This document shows, one piece after another, positions 1 to 10,075 of a stretch of 64,000 nt of DNA. The notes under the pieces were generated by a model. The model was given only the letters and a program-made list of their open reading frames with translations. It did not search any database and was not told where the DNA came from. Within the stretch, counting starts at the first letter, position 1, and every line of letters starts with the position of its first letter. The position numbers and the translations under genes were made by a program. The stretch comes from Jeongeupia sp. HS-3 (GTDB lineage: Bacteria > Pseudomonadota > Gammaproteobacteria > Burkholderiales > Chitinibacteraceae), in the NCBI RefSeq assembly GCF_015140455.1, contig NZ_AP024094.1:2852001-2916000 (forward strand), in the 5' to 3' direction.

Positions 1-1
1 C

Positions 2-682
<681 letters not shown>

Positions 683-697
683 GCGGATCGTGATCAG

Positions 698-730
698 TAA
701 AAAGGGCACCCTCGGGTGCCCTTTTGTTTT
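698..730. terminator. Bidirectional rho-independent terminator between rpoH and queC
   Basis: A perfect 10-bp stem (AAAGGGCACC, 701-710, with GGTGCCCTTT, 715-724) and loop CTCG are followed by T-rich sequence on the + strand and preceded by A-rich sequence that serves the - strand. It lies between two convergent genes. Confidence 0.9.
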
Positions 731-745
731 GCCGCGTAGCCAGAA

Positions 746-1429
746 TCAGACTGGCCGGTAGCGGGTCGGATCGGTGACGCCGGCGGCGGCAAAGCCTTCG
801 CGGCGTAGCCGGCAGGCATCGCAGACCCCGCAGGCGCGGCCATCGTCGTCGGCCTGGTAGCAGGTCACGGTGAGGCCGTAATCAACACCTAGCGCGGTGC
901 CGGTCTGGATGATCTGGCCTTTGGTAAGGCTGATCAGCGGCGTGTGTATCGTCAGTGGCGAGCCCTCGACGCCAGTGCGCGTCGCCAGTCGCGCCATCGC
1001 TTGAAACGCGGCGATGTAGTCGGGGCGGCAATCGGGATAGCCCGAGTAATCGACCGCGTTGACGCCGATGAAGATGTCATCGCTCTTGAGCACTTCGGCC
1101 CACGCCAGCGCATACGACAGCAGGATGGTATTGCGCGCCGGCACGTAGGTCAGCGGGATCTCGCCTTCTTGCGGTGCTTCTTCGGGGACGGCGATGTTCG
1201 CGTCGGTGAGTGCCGAGCCGCCGAAGGTTGCCAGATCAATGGTGACGATGCGATGTTCAACGGCGCCGAGCGCCCTGGTGACGCGCTCGGCGGCCTTGAG
1301 CTCGGCATTGTGGCGCTGACCATAGTTGAACGACAGGCAATACGGCGCAAAGCCCTGGCTTTTGGCGATGGCGAGGCAGGTGGCGGAATCGAGGCCACCG
1401 GATAACAGAATCACGGCGGGTTTAGTCAT
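746..1429 (-). CDS. queC: 7-cyano-7-deazaguanine (preQ0) synthase QueC
   Basis: Converts 7-carboxy-7-deazaguanine to preQ0 using ammonia and ATP in the queuosine pathway. The 227-residue protein opens with the PP-loop ATP pyrophosphatase motif SGGLDSAT (residues 10-17). Near the C-terminus a cysteine cluster (CYQ...CGVCDAC) binds zinc. Its start overlaps the stop of the upstream chloride channel gene by 8 bases, so the two are probably translationally coupled. QueE, which makes its substrate, is encoded just beyond that channel gene on the same strand. Confidence 0.96.
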   Translation of the reverse strand: MTKPAVILLSGGLDSATCLAIAKSQGFAPYCLSFNYGQRHNAELKAAERVTRALGAVEHRIVTIDLATFGGSALTDANIAVPEEAPQEGEIPLTYVPARNTILLSYALAWAEVLKSDDIFIGVNAVDYSGYPDCRPDYIAAFQAMARLATRTGVEGSPLTIHTPLISLTKGQIIQTGTALGVDYGLTVTCYQADDDGRACGVCDACRLRREGFAAAGVTDPTRYRPV

Positions 1430-2756
1430 GTTTCTTGTGCTCCAGTACGGATTGCGGCGCGACGGCGGCGAGCGCGCGCTCGGCGAGGTCGTGATAGAAG
1501 TTGGTCTTGAAGATGCGCGCGACGGTCGAGGCGATCATCGCCGTCGCCATGATCGAGATCACCATCGCGTGGCCATCGGTCATCTCCATCAGGATGAAGG
1601 CCGACGTCAGCGGTGCCCGGGTCACGGCCGCCAGCACCGCGGTCATGCCGATGGCGATCAGCTTGATGTGCAGCTCGGGGCCGACCATGGGCAGGAACCA
1701 GCTGCCCAAGCCCGCGCCGAGCGAGAGCGACGGTGCGAAGATGCCGCCGGGCAGCCCGGTCAGATAGGTCGAGAGCAGGCCGACGAATTTCAGCGGCAGG
1801 TAGTACCACGCCAGGCTGGCTTCACCGGCGACGACGCGGCTGGTGACTTCGGCGCCGCTGCCGAAAATCGGTGCCGCCAGCCCGCAGATGGCAATCAGCA
1901 GGCCGCAGCAAACGACGAACAGATAGGGGCGGGTGGCGCGAACCATCTGGATGCGCTCGGGCAGCCAGCGGGACGGGTTGACGCATAGCCACGAAAATGC
2001 GCCGCCGAGAAGGCCGCCGACGATCGAGATCACCAGCAGCGGCGGCAGGATGCTGATGTTGAAACCGGGCACCTTGATATGGCCGAAATAGGTGTAGCTG
2101 CCCAGAAAGGCCATTGAGACCACCCCGGAGAGGATGACCGCGCCGAGGATCTTGCCGCTGGTGTTTTCCTCGACCGAGCTGGCCAGCTCCTCGAAGGCGA
2201 AGACGATACCGGCCAGCGGGGTGTTGAACGCGGCGGCGATGCCGGCGGCGCCACCGGCGAGAATCAGCTGGCGGCGGAAAGCGGCGTCGCCGAGCGGGAA
2301 CAGCTTGCGGCAGGCGTACATGATGCTCGCACCGATCTGCACCGTCGGGCCCTCACGGCCGAGCACGAAACCCGAGCCAAGGCCGGCGACGATGCAGACG
2401 AACTTGGTCGCGGCAAGTTTGAGATTGACGAGCCGGCCGGCGATTTCGGGTTGATCGGCGACGTGCAGCGCCGCCATCGCCTGCTGGATGCCGCTGCCTT
2501 CGGCGCCCGGGCCGATGCGCCGCATCAGCCAGACGATCGCCATGCCGCCGAGGGGCAATGAAATGAACGGCCACCAGAACCAGCGACCGGTGACGGACTC
2601 AAATCCGGCAAATGCCCATTCGGCCGCCTTGGCCAGCATCACCGCCAGCACCCCGACGATGGCGGCACCGATCCACAGCGCGATCGTGCCGCGGCTGCGC
2701 TGCGGCAGATGGCGCAGCTGGATCAGCCAGCGCTTCAGGGTGAGCTTGAGGATCAT
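1422..2756 (-). CDS. CLC-family chloride channel or H+/Cl- antiporter
   Basis: Inner-membrane anion transporter of the CLC family, about 444 residues with many hydrophobic helices. The ion-pathway signatures are visible: GSGIQ, GREGP (its glutamate is the gating residue in bacterial exchangers) and [13 protein letters not shown]. There are no C-terminal CBS domains, as in the short bacterial type. I start at the ATG at 2756 because GGAG lies 8 bases upstream; an in-frame extension to 2846 has no such support. It sits between queE and queC and overlaps queC, but has no known part in queuosine synthesis. Exchanger versus channel cannot be decided by eye. Confidence 0.9.
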   Translation of the reverse strand: MILKLTLKRWLIQLRHLPQRSRGTIALWIGAAIVGVLAVMLAKAAEWAFAGFESVTGRWFWWPFISLPLGGMAIVWLMRRIGPGAEGSGIQQAMAALHVADQPEIAGRLVNLKLAATKFVCIVAGLGSGFVLGREGPTVQIGASIMYACRKLFPLGDAAFRRQLILAGGAAGIAAAFNTPLAGIVFAFEELASSVEENTSGKILGAVILSGVVSMAFLGSYTYFGHIKVPGFNISILPPLLVISIVGGLLGGAFSWLCVNPSRWLPERIQMVRATRPYLFVVCCGLLIAICGLAAPIFGSGAEVTSRVVAGEASLAWYYLPLKFVGLLSTYLTGLPGGIFAPSLSLGAGLGSWFLPMVGPELHIKLIAIGMTAVLAAVTRAPLTSAFILMEMTDGHAMVISIMATAMIASTVARIFKTNFYHDLAERALAAVAPQSVLEHKKHD

Positions 2757-2864
2757 GGTCTTACTCCAGCCAGGACGGGCGTGCATTGAGGATAGCCGAG
2801 TCGGCCGCTTTCCCCGGGAGAGGGTGGGCCGGCGCGATATCCGCAACGTGCAGCATGCGGCTGC

Positions 2865-3509
2865 TCAGACGCCGGGCTTTTCGCCCCAGAGGATTTTGTG
2901 CAGTTGAACCTGCATCCGGACCGGCAGCCGGTCTTCAAGCACCCAGGCGGCGAGATCGGCCGGCGGCAACGTTTCCCACACCGGCGAGAATAGCACTGGG
3001 GCAAGGTCATTGACCTTGCGCTCGCGCACGAGATCGCGTGCCCATTCGTAATCGGCACGGTCGCACAGCACGAATTTGATCTCGTCCTTCGCGGTGACGA
3101 CGTCGAGGTTTTCCCAGCGCATCTTCGCCAGTTCGCCCGAGCCCGGGGTCTTGATGTCGAGGATGCGCGACACGCGCGGGTCGACGTCATTGATCGGCAG
3201 CGCGCCGCTGGTTTCCAGGCTGACGTCGTAACCGGCGTCGCACAGTGCGGTGAGGAAGGCGAGGCTGTGTTTTTGCGCCAGCGGCTCGCCGCCGGTCACA
3301 CACACCGTCTTGGCGCCGTGGCGGGCGATATCGGCGAGGATTTCGTCGAAGCCCATGGTCTTGCCGCCATGAAAGGCATAGGCGCTGTCGCAATAGCCAC
3401 AGCGCAGCGGACAGCCGGTGAGGCGGACAAACACCGTGGGCAGGCCGAGACGACTGGTCTCGCCCTGCAGCGAGTAAAAGACTTCGGTGATCCGAAGAGA
3501 AGGCTTCAT
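2865..3509 (-). CDS. queE: 7-carboxy-7-deazaguanine synthase QueE (radical SAM)
   Basis: Radical SAM enzyme that converts 6-carboxytetrahydropterin to 7-carboxy-7-deazaguanine. The CxxxCxxC cluster motif is CPLRCGYC at about residues 32-39, after the family-typical N-terminus ITEVFYSLQGE. A GG-rich SAM-binding segment (VCVTGGEPLAQ) follows. About 214 residues, normal for the family. I chose ATG 3509 because the protein then starts MKPSLRITE; a GTG at 3533 is possible. It lies downstream of cpoB, and queC is two genes further on. Confidence 0.95.
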   Translation of the reverse strand: MKPSLRITEVFYSLQGETSRLGLPTVFVRLTGCPLRCGYCDSAYAFHGGKTMGFDEILADIARHGAKTVCVTGGEPLAQKHSLAFLTALCDAGYDVSLETSGALPINDVDPRVSRILDIKTPGSGELAKMRWENLDVVTAKDEIKFVLCDRADYEWARDLVRERKVNDLAPVLFSPVWETLPPADLAAWVLEDRLPVRMQVQLHKILWGEKPGV

Positions 3510-3571
3510 GGTGGTATTCCAGTCCGGATTCACAATCCGGCGGTGAGTTTTCCAACCGGAAAAGTCCGGCG

Positions 3572-3591
3572 GAAACGAAACGAAACGAAAC
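3572..3591. repeat. Four tandem copies of GAAAC
   Basis: Four perfect head-to-tail copies of the pentamer GAAAC in the gap between cpoB and queE. Read on the - strand they form the T-rich tail after the cpoB terminator stem. A 5-bp unit could vary in copy number, but it lies outside any coding frame. Confidence 0.85.
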
Positions 3592-3614
3592 GGCAGCGGC
3601 GATGGCCGCTGCCG
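3572..3614 (-). terminator. Probable terminator of the tol-pal-cpoB transcript
   Basis: On the - strand a 10-bp GC stem (CGGCAGCGGC at 3591-3600 with its complement at 3605-3614, small loop) is followed by a tail of TTTCG repeats. The tail is interrupted by Cs, so termination may be partial and allow read-through into queE. Confidence 0.6.
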
Positions 3615-3629
3615 TGGTGAAACAGGGTA

Positions 3630-4349
3630 TCAGTTGACGCTGATGAGCGCCTTCTTGGCCGTCGCGGCCTTTTCCGATTGCGGGTATTTCTCGATCAGCT
3701 GCAACAGGAAGCCGCGGGCTTCCTTCTTGTTGCCTTGCGCGTTGGCGCATACCGCAAGGCCGAACAGTGCGTCGGGCGCGAGTGCGTTGTCCGGTGCCTT
3801 GTTGACGATTTCGGCGTAGGCAAATCGCGCGTTCTTGTAATCCTTGAGCGCGGTATAGCTGTTGCCCATCCAGTATTGCGCGGTCGGTACGTTCGGATCG
3901 GCGGGGCTGGCGGTAATGAACTGTTTGAGCGCGACCACCGCTTCCTTGTGCTTGCCCGATTTGGACAGGTTGACCGCGTCATCGAGCGATTGCTGCCCGG
4001 CCGCTTGTACCGCGGCCTTCTGCTGTTGCTTGGCTTCCTCGATGTTGCGCACCCGCGTGTCGAGGTCGGTGAACAGGTCTTTCTGTTGCTTGGTCGCCTG
4101 ATCCTGATTGAACTGCAGCACTTCGATCTGGCCGCGCAGGGTGGCGATCTCCTGCTTCAGCGCATCGATTTGCCCGAGAAGGTTGAGCATCTGTTTATTG
4201 CTCGCCTCCAACTGGTTCAGCCGGACATTCTGCTTGGCGTTGTCCTGTTGCAGATCCTGGACCTGCTGGCGCGCGACGTTGTCGTCGAACAGGCCGGCGT
4301 GGGCTTGGGTGGCAAAAGCAAGGGCGATCAGGGCGACAAGGCGTTTCAT
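3630..4349 (-). CDS. cpoB: Tol-Pal system coordinator CpoB (YbgF)
   Basis: Periplasmic protein that links Tol-Pal constriction to peptidoglycan synthesis by binding TolA and PBP1B (known for E. coli). About 239 residues: a signal peptide MKRLVALIALAFATQAHA, then a Gln-rich coiled coil (VARQQVQDLQQDNAKQNVR onward) for trimerisation, then TPR repeats starting near LDDAVNLSKSGKHKEAV. I start at ATG 4349 because the signal peptide begins there; the longer frame adds an unlikely sequence. It follows pal at a gap of about 100 bases. Confidence 0.93.
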   Translation of the reverse strand: MKRLVALIALAFATQAHAGLFDDNVARQQVQDLQQDNAKQNVRLNQLEASNKQMLNLLGQIDALKQEIATLRGQIEVLQFNQDQATKQQKDLFTDLDTRVRNIEEAKQQQKAAVQAAGQQSLDDAVNLSKSGKHKEAVVALKQFITASPADPNVPTAQYWMGNSYTALKDYKNARFAYAEIVNKAPDNALAPDALFGLAVCANAQGNKKEARGFLLQLIEKYPQSEKAATAKKALISVN

Positions 4350-4447
4350 GGGCTCGTAGCGTCTCAAAATGAAGAAAGCCGGCATCGTGGCGACGCCGGC
4401 TAGGCTAGGCGGTTTTGCAAGGCGGCACAAGGCCGCCCAACCAAGGC

Positions 4448-4987
4448 TTACTGGGCCGATTCACCCTTGTACACCAGGTTGCTGTTACGGTTGCGCGACC
4501 AGGCTTCTTCGGTCTGGCCCGGCTCCAGCGGCTTCTCTTCGCCAAAGCTGACGCTTTCCAGTTGCGATTCCGGCACGCCCAGCGACAGCAGCACCTTCTT
4601 GGTGGCTTCGGCACGCTTCTGGCCCAGCGCGAGGTTGTACTCGGCGGTGCCGCGATCATCGGTATTGCCCTGAATGATCAGCTTGGCATCCTTGTTGGCC
4701 AGCAGGTACTTGGCGTGAGCCGACAGCAGCGGCTGGAAGTCCGGCTTGACGACAAACGAGTCGAAGTCGAAGTAGACGCGACGTTGCGACAGGATATTGT
4801 TCGGGTCGGTCAGCGGGTTGTTGGCCTTGTTCAGCTCGCTGCCCTGGGTCAGGTCAACGGTCGCTGGCTTGGTTTCGCTGCCGGTCACCGGTGCCGTGGT
4901 CTTGCCGGCGTTCGGATCGGCAGGTGGCGCGCTCGAGCACGCGGCCAGAAGGGCGGTCATCAGGACGGACAGTGCAACTTTTTTCAT
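4448..4987 (-). CDS. pal: Peptidoglycan-associated lipoprotein Pal
   Basis: Outer-membrane lipoprotein that anchors the envelope to peptidoglycan and binds TolB. About 179 residues: a lipoprotein signal ending in the lipobox LLAAC, a short Pro/Ala linker, and a C-terminal OmpA-like domain with the peptidoglycan-binding segment (NTDDRGTAEYNLALGQKRA). The start at 4987 has GGGAG about 7 bases upstream; the longer frame begins upstream of that site and was rejected. Lies between tolB and cpoB, the standard order. Confidence 0.96.
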   Translation of the reverse strand: MKKVALSVLMTALLAACSSAPPADPNAGKTTAPVTGSETKPATVDLTQGSELNKANNPLTDPNNILSQRRVYFDFDSFVVKPDFQPLLSAHAKYLLANKDAKLIIQGNTDDRGTAEYNLALGQKRAEATKKVLLSLGVPESQLESVSFGEEKPLEPGQTEEAWSRNRNSNLVYKGESAQ

Positions 4988-5108
4988 CTTCAGCTCCCAG
5001 TCGGATTGAATTTGGCTTGGCAAACGCCGCGATACATGCGGCCAGCATAGGGGAAAGGGGAAGGTGGGGCGATGGAAAGAATGCCGTTTTCCCGATTCCC
5101 GTCGTCAC

Positions 5109-6407
5109 TCAGCGCAGCAGCGGCCCCCAGGCCGGCTGACGGACATCGCCGTTTTGCGCCTTCAGTTTTTGCTTGATCCGGCCATCGATCGAAACGGCGG
5201 CAAGGGTGCCACGGCTACCGGTTTCATACAGAATCATCCGGCCATTGGAAGCAAAGCTCGGCGAATCGTCCGAGCCGGTATCGGTCAGTACCTGGATCTG
5301 CCGGCTGGCCATGTCCATCACCGCAACCTGGAAGCCCTTGCCGGTGCGGGTGACCAGCGCCATCGACTTGCCATCCGGGCTGACCTTGCCCGACGCGTTG
5401 TAGCTGCCCTGGAAGGTCAGGCGCTCGCCACCACCACCCGATACCGGCATCCGGTAGATCTGCGGGCTGCCGCCGCGATCCGACGTGAACACGATGCTGC
5501 GGCCATCCGGGGTGAACGAAGGCTCCGTATTGATATCGCCGGTATTGGTCAGGCGGCGCGGATTGCTGCCGTCGGCATTGACCAGATAGATCTGGCTGCC
5601 GGCATCCTTGCTCAGCACCACCGCGAGCTGGCGACCATCCGGCGACCAGGCCGGTGCCGAGTTCGAGCCCTTGAATGCCGCGACTTTCGAACGCTTGCCG
5701 CTTCCCAGATCCTGCACGTAGACGATGGGTTTTTGCTCTTCGAACGACACGTAGGCAAGGCGGCCGCCATCGGGCGACCATTTGGGCGACATGATCGGCT
5801 GATTGCTCGCCAGTACCGTTTGCGCGCTGTAGCCGTCGGCATCGGAGACCTGCAGCTCGTGGCGCTTGCCGCGCTTGACCACGTAGGCGATGCGCGAGTT
5901 GAACGCACCGGGCTGACCGGTGAGCTTCTGGTAAACCATATCGGCAATCTGGTGCGCCACGCGGCGCGACTGGCCGATCCGGGCGCTGAGCTGATGCGCG
6001 ATCAGCACGTTCTTGTTCGACAGATCGACCAGCCAGAACTTGACCGTGAAGTTGTCGCCGTTTGGCACCACGCTGCCGATCAGCGCGGTTTGCGCGCCAC
6101 GGCTGGTCAGCACGGCCGGATTGAGTTGTTCGGGCGTAAATGGCAGCGGCGACAGATCACCGGCGCCGATCATCTTGAACAGGCCCGAGCGGGTCAGATC
6201 GCCGTTGATGACTGGCGTCAGCGCCTGCGGCAGCGATTGTTCGGACTGGAACGGCACGATCGCGATCGGGTACTGGCTGGCACCGGCACCGACCACTTCG
6301 ATGGTCATATTGTCGGCGGCGCGGGCGTGCATCATCGTGAACAGCAGCGCGGCGGCCAGGAATAGCCAAGTGGTGAGGCGCTGCATTGGGGTCTGGACGG
6401 TCGACAT
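5109..6407 (-). CDS. tolB: Tol-Pal system periplasmic protein TolB
   Basis: Periplasmic partner of Pal. About 432 residues: a signal peptide (LTTWLFLAAALLFTMMHARA), an N-terminal domain (MTIEVVGAGASQYPIAIVPF), then a six-bladed beta-propeller seen as repeated WSPDG/FTPDG motifs (PKWSPDGGRLAY, PAWSPDGRQLAV, PSFTPDGRSIVF). The start ATG at 6407 has a GAGGAG site immediately after the tolA stop. An ATG at 6386 would still leave a signal peptide. Confidence 0.95.
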   Translation of the reverse strand: MSTVQTPMQRLTTWLFLAAALLFTMMHARAADNMTIEVVGAGASQYPIAIVPFQSEQSLPQALTPVINGDLTRSGLFKMIGAGDLSPLPFTPEQLNPAVLTSRGAQTALIGSVVPNGDNFTVKFWLVDLSNKNVLIAHQLSARIGQSRRVAHQIADMVYQKLTGQPGAFNSRIAYVVKRGKRHELQVSDADGYSAQTVLASNQPIMSPKWSPDGGRLAYVSFEEQKPIVYVQDLGSGKRSKVAAFKGSNSAPAWSPDGRQLAVVLSKDAGSQIYLVNADGSNPRRLTNTGDINTEPSFTPDGRSIVFTSDRGGSPQIYRMPVSGGGGERLTFQGSYNASGKVSPDGKSMALVTRTGKGFQVAVMDMASRQIQVLTDTGSDDSPSFASNGRMILYETGSRGTLAAVSIDGRIKQKLKAQNGDVRQPAWGPLLR

Positions 6408-6415
6408 ACGACTCC

Positions 6416-7291
6416 TCATTTCTTCATGCTGAAATTGATCGGCCATTCGCGGTAATTCGAGAATGATTGGCCTTCGGGTAGAGGTGGCATCTTGTTCATA
6501 CGGGTGACGGCATCGGTCACGGCTTTGTCATAGGCGGGAATGCCGCTCGACTTCGTGATGACCACCTTGCTGATCGTGCCGTCGGGCAACACGCTGATTT
6601 TCATCTCGGCACTCGGGTTGCTCTTGTCTTCCGGATAGGTGACGTAACTGTGGATCAACTGGCCGACCTTGCTACGGTAGTCGGTCAGGCCCTTGCTCGA
6701 GATCGGGCTCGTGCCACTGCCGCTGCCCGGGCCGGTATTGACCGTTGCATTCGGATTGCTGCCCTTGCCGCCGGGTTTGGCGCCGGGGCTCGGCGCGTTG
6801 TTGTCGGCGCTCAGCAATTTGTCGAATTCCGACTGCGGCTTGGCCTTGGGTTTGGCTTCCGGCTTGGCTTCGGCCTTCTTCGGCTCGGGTGTCGGCCTGG
6901 GGGCCGGCGTGGGCTTGGGAACCGGCGTCGGCGCGGGGGTTGGTGTCGGCACCGGCGTCGGTTTCGGTGTGGGTGTCGGCTTCGGCGTCGGTTTGACCTT
7001 CTCGACCGCGATATCGGGCTTCTTTTCCGGCAGCGGTTCGGGCTTGGGAACCGGCGTTGCCGGCGGTGGCGTCGGTACGAGCTTGGGCTGCGGTTCGACC
7101 GTTTCAGCTGCTTGTTGCGCCGGGGCCGGCGGCGGGCCACCCCAGAGTTCGACTTCGACCGGCTCGGGCTTCTTGGTCTGCCATTGCACCGAAATCATCA
7201 GGAACAGCGCAAACAGCACGTGCACGCCGGCCGCCAGCGCGAACGACAGCACGCTGCGCTCCTCGGGATGGCGTTGGCGCGGATCGCTCAC
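6416..7291 (-). CDS. tolA: Cell envelope integrity protein TolA with a proline-rich linker
   Basis: Inner-membrane protein that spans the periplasm and transmits TolQR energy to Pal/TolB. 291 residues: a short cytoplasmic start, one membrane helix (SFALAAGVHVLFALFLMISV, about 16-35), a linker packed with PTP/KPTP units (about residues 75-135), a Lys/Ala/Glu stretch, and a C-terminal TonB/TolA-like domain (LTDYRSKVGQLIHSYVTYP onward). E. coli TolA has a long Ala/Lys helical linker instead; this one resembles TonB. Position in the operon supports TolA. It overlaps tolR by 4 bases. Confidence 0.9.
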   Translation of the reverse strand: MSDPRQRHPEERSVLSFALAAGVHVLFALFLMISVQWQTKKPEPVEVELWGGPPPAPAQQAAETVEPQPKLVPTPPPATPVPKPEPLPEKKPDIAVEKVKPTPKPTPTPKPTPVPTPTPAPTPVPKPTPAPRPTPEPKKAEAKPEAKPKAKPQSEFDKLLSADNNAPSPGAKPGGKGSNPNATVNTGPGSGSGTSPISSKGLTDYRSKVGQLIHSYVTYPEDKSNPSAEMKISVLPDGTISKVVITKSSGIPAYDKAVTDAVTRMNKMPPLPEGQSFSNYREWPINFSMKK

Positions 7292-7704
7292 TTCGGCCGC
7301 ACCAGCAGGCCGACGCGGGCGACGTTGGCGGCCTTGAGCGCGTCCATCGTCGCCATCACGGTTTCATAACGCACCGATTTGTCGCCGGCGATCACCACCG
7401 GGCGATCGGCGCGGGCGGCGAGCTTGTCCTGCACCAGCGCCACCAGCGCCCTGGCGTCGGCGACGGAAGCGGTCTTGCCGGCGTCGGAGAGGGTCAGCTC
7501 GCCCTCGGCGCCGATCTCGACCCGCAGCGGCTCGACGCTGGCTTCCTGATCGGCCTTGCCGACCGTGGGCAGATTGACGACACCGGGCGCCTGCATCATC
7601 GGCGTCGCCACCATGAAGATCACCAGCAGCACCAGCATCACGTCGATGTAGGGCACGACGTTGATCTGGTTCATCGAACGACGCGGTCTTCGGGTTCTGG
7701 CCAT
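7288..7704 (-). CDS. tolR: Tol-Pal proton channel subunit TolR
   Basis: ExbD/TolR-family protein that forms the proton pathway with TolQ in the inner membrane. 138 residues: an N-terminal basic stretch, one membrane helix containing the conserved aspartate (VVPYIDVMLVLLVIFMV), then a periplasmic domain. An AGGAGG site lies 7 bases before the ATG. The stop overlaps the tolA start (ATGA). Confidence 0.95.
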   Translation of the reverse strand: MARTRRPRRSMNQINVVPYIDVMLVLLVIFMVATPMMQAPGVVNLPTVGKADQEASVEPLRVEIGAEGELTLSDAGKTASVADARALVALVQDKLAARADRPVVIAGDKSVRYETVMATMDALKAANVARVGLLVRPK

Positions 7705-7716
7705 GATCCGGCCTCC

Positions 7717-8388
7717 TTAGCGCGCAGCCTGACGTTGCAGGATGTTGGAGAATTCTTCGATGAAGGTATCGAAGCGGTTGGCCAGCGCGTCGACGTCATG
7801 GGCGAAACGGTTGTAGGCGACGGTGGCCGGAATCGCCGCGAACAGGCCGATCGCGGTGGCGACCAGCGCCTCGGCGATGCCCGGCGCGACGGTCGCCAGC
7901 GTGGCCTGACCGACGTTCGCGAGGCCGCGAAACGCGTGCATGATGCCCCAGACGGTGCCGAACAGACCGATGTAGGGCGAGACCGAGCCGACCGAGGCAA
8001 GGAAGGAGGTGTGCTTGTCGAGCCAGTCGAGTTCACGCTGGCAGGCCGCGCGCATCGCCCGGCGGGTGCCCTCCATCACGTCGGACAACTCCATGCCGCC
8101 TTTCTGGCGCAGCTTGAGGAATTCGGCAAAGCCGGCGATGAAGATCTTCTCCATCCCGACCGAATGGCCCCGTTTGGTTTGCTCGAACAAGGCGTTCAGA
8201 TCCGAGCCGCTCCAGAAGCGGTCTTCAAAGGTTTCGCTGGCCTTGGCCGCTTTCGAAACGGTGAAGTACTTGCTGAAGATGTGCCACCAGCTCATCAGCG
8301 ACAGCAGCACCAGGATGGCCATCACCAGTTGCACCACCAGGCTGGCGTGCAACACGAGTTCGAGGATAGACAAATCTTGATTGGGCAT
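7717..8388 (-). CDS. tolQ: Tol-Pal proton channel subunit TolQ
   Basis: MotA/ExbB/TolQ-family inner-membrane protein, 223 residues with three membrane helices: one near residues 11-33 and two towards the C-terminus (ASVGSVSPYIGLFGTVWGIM and GIAEALVATAIGLFAAIPA). It drives TolA with TolR. It is the first gene of the tol block here; the ybgC thioesterase that often precedes tolQ is absent, and a secreted-protein gene stands there after about 100 bases. Tandem 9-bp copies of GGTTCGTAC lie upstream at 8432-8449. Confidence 0.95.
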   Translation of the reverse strand: MPNQDLSILELVLHASLVVQLVMAILVLLSLMSWWHIFSKYFTVSKAAKASETFEDRFWSGSDLNALFEQTKRGHSVGMEKIFIAGFAEFLKLRQKGGMELSDVMEGTRRAMRAACQRELDWLDKHTSFLASVGSVSPYIGLFGTVWGIMHAFRGLANVGQATLATVAPGIAEALVATAIGLFAAIPATVAYNRFAHDVDALANRFDTFIEEFSNILQRQAAR

Positions 8389-8486
8389 CGGTTTATACCG
8401 GGTTCGGGTTGAAGTTCGTTATCGGCTGCAAGGTTCGTACGGTTCGTACTTGTAACACGCCCCGAGTTCCGTCCACTTACAAGCTG

Positions 8487-8921
8487 TTACGGGGCCAGCG
8501 GGGCGGTGACGGCCTGATCCGCGACCGCCAGGCCCAGCTGGGTCTGGATGTCAGCGGCAAGATTGCCTACCCATTTGTTGTAGTTCGGATGGATGAAAAC
8601 GCGACCATCGCTGACCGTTTCGTAGTTCAGGTTGAAGCTGTCGAGGTAGCGAATCTGCACCGCTTGCGTGTCGTAATCGATGCTCACCCTGGCCATGTGC
8701 TTGGCACGAACATCAAGCGTCGCCTCGAGCCGGCCCGGCGCGGCTTCACGCACACTCCAGTTGCGTTTGGCGGCACCGGCGGTGATCGCGGCCTGCACCT
8801 GTTCGGTGTCGAGTGTCTGGCCGATGGTGATTTTGGCCGGATCTTGCAGCAAGCCCTGCCGCGCCCATGCCGGCGCCGAGAGGCCGACGAACAGGCATAA
8901 GGCAATGAGGATGTGTTTCAT
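8487..8921 (-). CDS. Predicted secreted protein of unknown function
   Basis: About 144 residues, not recognised by name. A signal peptide (MKHILIALCLFVGLSAPAWA) precedes a mixed alpha/beta domain with a two-part pattern: a conserved-looking segment (VQAAITAGAAKRNWSV), strands around RLEATLDVRAKHMARVSIDYD, and a Tyr/Trp-rich tail (FIHPNYNKWVGNLAADIQ). The start at 8921 has GGAGAG 5 bases upstream. It precedes tolQ on the same strand, so an envelope location is plausible; no function is assigned. Confidence 0.75.
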   Translation of the reverse strand: MKHILIALCLFVGLSAPAWARQGLLQDPAKITIGQTLDTEQVQAAITAGAAKRNWSVREAAPGRLEATLDVRAKHMARVSIDYDTQAVQIRYLDSFNLNYETVSDGRVFIHPNYNKWVGNLAADIQTQLGLAVADQAVTAPLAP

Positions 8922-9028
8922 TAGGCTCTCCAAGAGTCGCTGTAATTGTAAGCCCTTGGAGGGTTCGATTTAAGCCCCGGTGTGTGCGATCTCACAGCTT
9001 CGCGCAGGAACGGCAAAATTCACACCGA

Positions 9029-10075
9029 TCAGCGCTCGTTCGGATCGCGTGGCGGCGTCAGCCCGAAGTGCTGGTACGCCGACAGCGTGGCGATGCGGCC
9101 GCGCGGCGTGCGCTGGATCAGCCCTTGCTGGATCAGGAAGGGCTCGAATACATCCTCGATGGTGTCGCTGGCTTCGCCGATCGCCGCGGCGATATTGTCG
9201 AGCCCGACCGGGCCGCCGCCGAACTTCTCGATCACCGCGCTCAAGAACTTGCGGTCCATGACGTCGAGGCCGGCGTGGTCGACGTCGAGCATCAGCAGCG
9301 CCGCGTCGGCGACCGCGCGGGTGACCGTGCCGTCGTGGCGGACTTCGGCGTAGTCGCGCACCCGGCGCAGCAGCCGGTTGGCGATCCGTGGCGTACCGCG
9401 CGAGCGGCGGGCCACTTCAAACGCGCCGCCTTCGTCCATCGGCACATTCAACAGCGATGATGAACGCTCGACGATGCGCGTCAGCTCGTCGGCGGTATAG
9501 AACTCCAGCCGGGCGACGATGCCGAAACGGTCGCGCAACGGGTTGGTGAGCATGCCGGCACGGGTGGTCGCACCGACGAGGGTGAACGGCGGCAGGTCGA
9601 GCTTCACCGACCGCGCCGCCGGGCCTTCGCCGATCATGATGTCGATCTGGAAATCCTCCAGCGCCGGGTAGAGGATTTCCTCGACCACCGGGCTGAGGCG
9701 GTGGATTTCGTCGATGAACAGCACGTCGTGCGGTTCGAGATTGGTCAGGATCGCCGCCAGATCGCCGGCGCGCTCCAGCACCGGCCCCGAAGTCTGGCGC
9801 AGGTTGACGCCGAGTTCGCGGGCGATGATATGCGCCAGCGTGGTCTTGCCCAAGCCCGGCGGGCCGAACAGCAGCACGTGATCGAGCGCCTCGCCGCGCT
9901 TCTTGGCCGCCTCGATGAAGATCTCCAGCTGGGCACGGGCTTTTTTCTGGCCGACGTATTCGTCGAGCAGTTTGGGCCGCAGCGCGCGCTCAAGCTGTTC
10001 TTCCTGCTGCGACATCGTCTTGGCGGTGATGACGCGCTCGGGCGGCAGGGCGGAGAGGGAATCGGTTTCGATCAT
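9029..10075 (-). CDS. ruvB: Holliday junction branch migration ATPase RuvB
   Basis: AAA+ motor that drives branch migration with RuvA. About 348 residues. Visible: [18 protein letters not shown], Walker [13 protein letters not shown], Walker [11 protein letters not shown], sensor 1 [10 protein letters not shown], and the C-terminal winged helix ([37 protein letters not shown]). The start at 10075 overlaps the upstream PAP2 gene stop (ATGA). Longer readings run back through that gene and are not real. Confidence 0.97.
   Translation of the reverse strand: MIETDSLSALPPERVITAKTMSQQEEQLERALRPKLLDEYVGQKKARAQLEIFIEAAKKRGEALDHVLLFGPPGLGKTTLAHIIARELGVNLRQTSGPVLERAGDLAAILTNLEPHDVLFIDEIHRLSPVVEEILYPALEDFQIDIMIGEGPAARSVKLDLPPFTLVGATTRAGMLTNPLRDRFGIVARLEFYTADELTRIVERSSSLLNVPMDEGGAFEVARRSRGTPRIANRLLRRVRDYAEVRHDGTVTRAVADAALLMLDVDHAGLDVMDRKFLSAVIEKFGGGPVGLDNIAAAIGEASDTIEDVFEPFLIQQGLIQRTPRGRIATLSAYQHFGLTPPRDPNER

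Noticed and set aside
6850-7030. Short periodic repeat pattern suggesting a CRISPR-like array
   Set aside because: It is the proline/threonine-rich coding repeat of tolA; units are 6-12 bases and in frame.
8432-8483. Tandem GGTTCGTAC copies and an imperfect hairpin before tolQ
   Set aside because: Only two copies and a weak 7-bp stem; no clear regulatory or mobile role.
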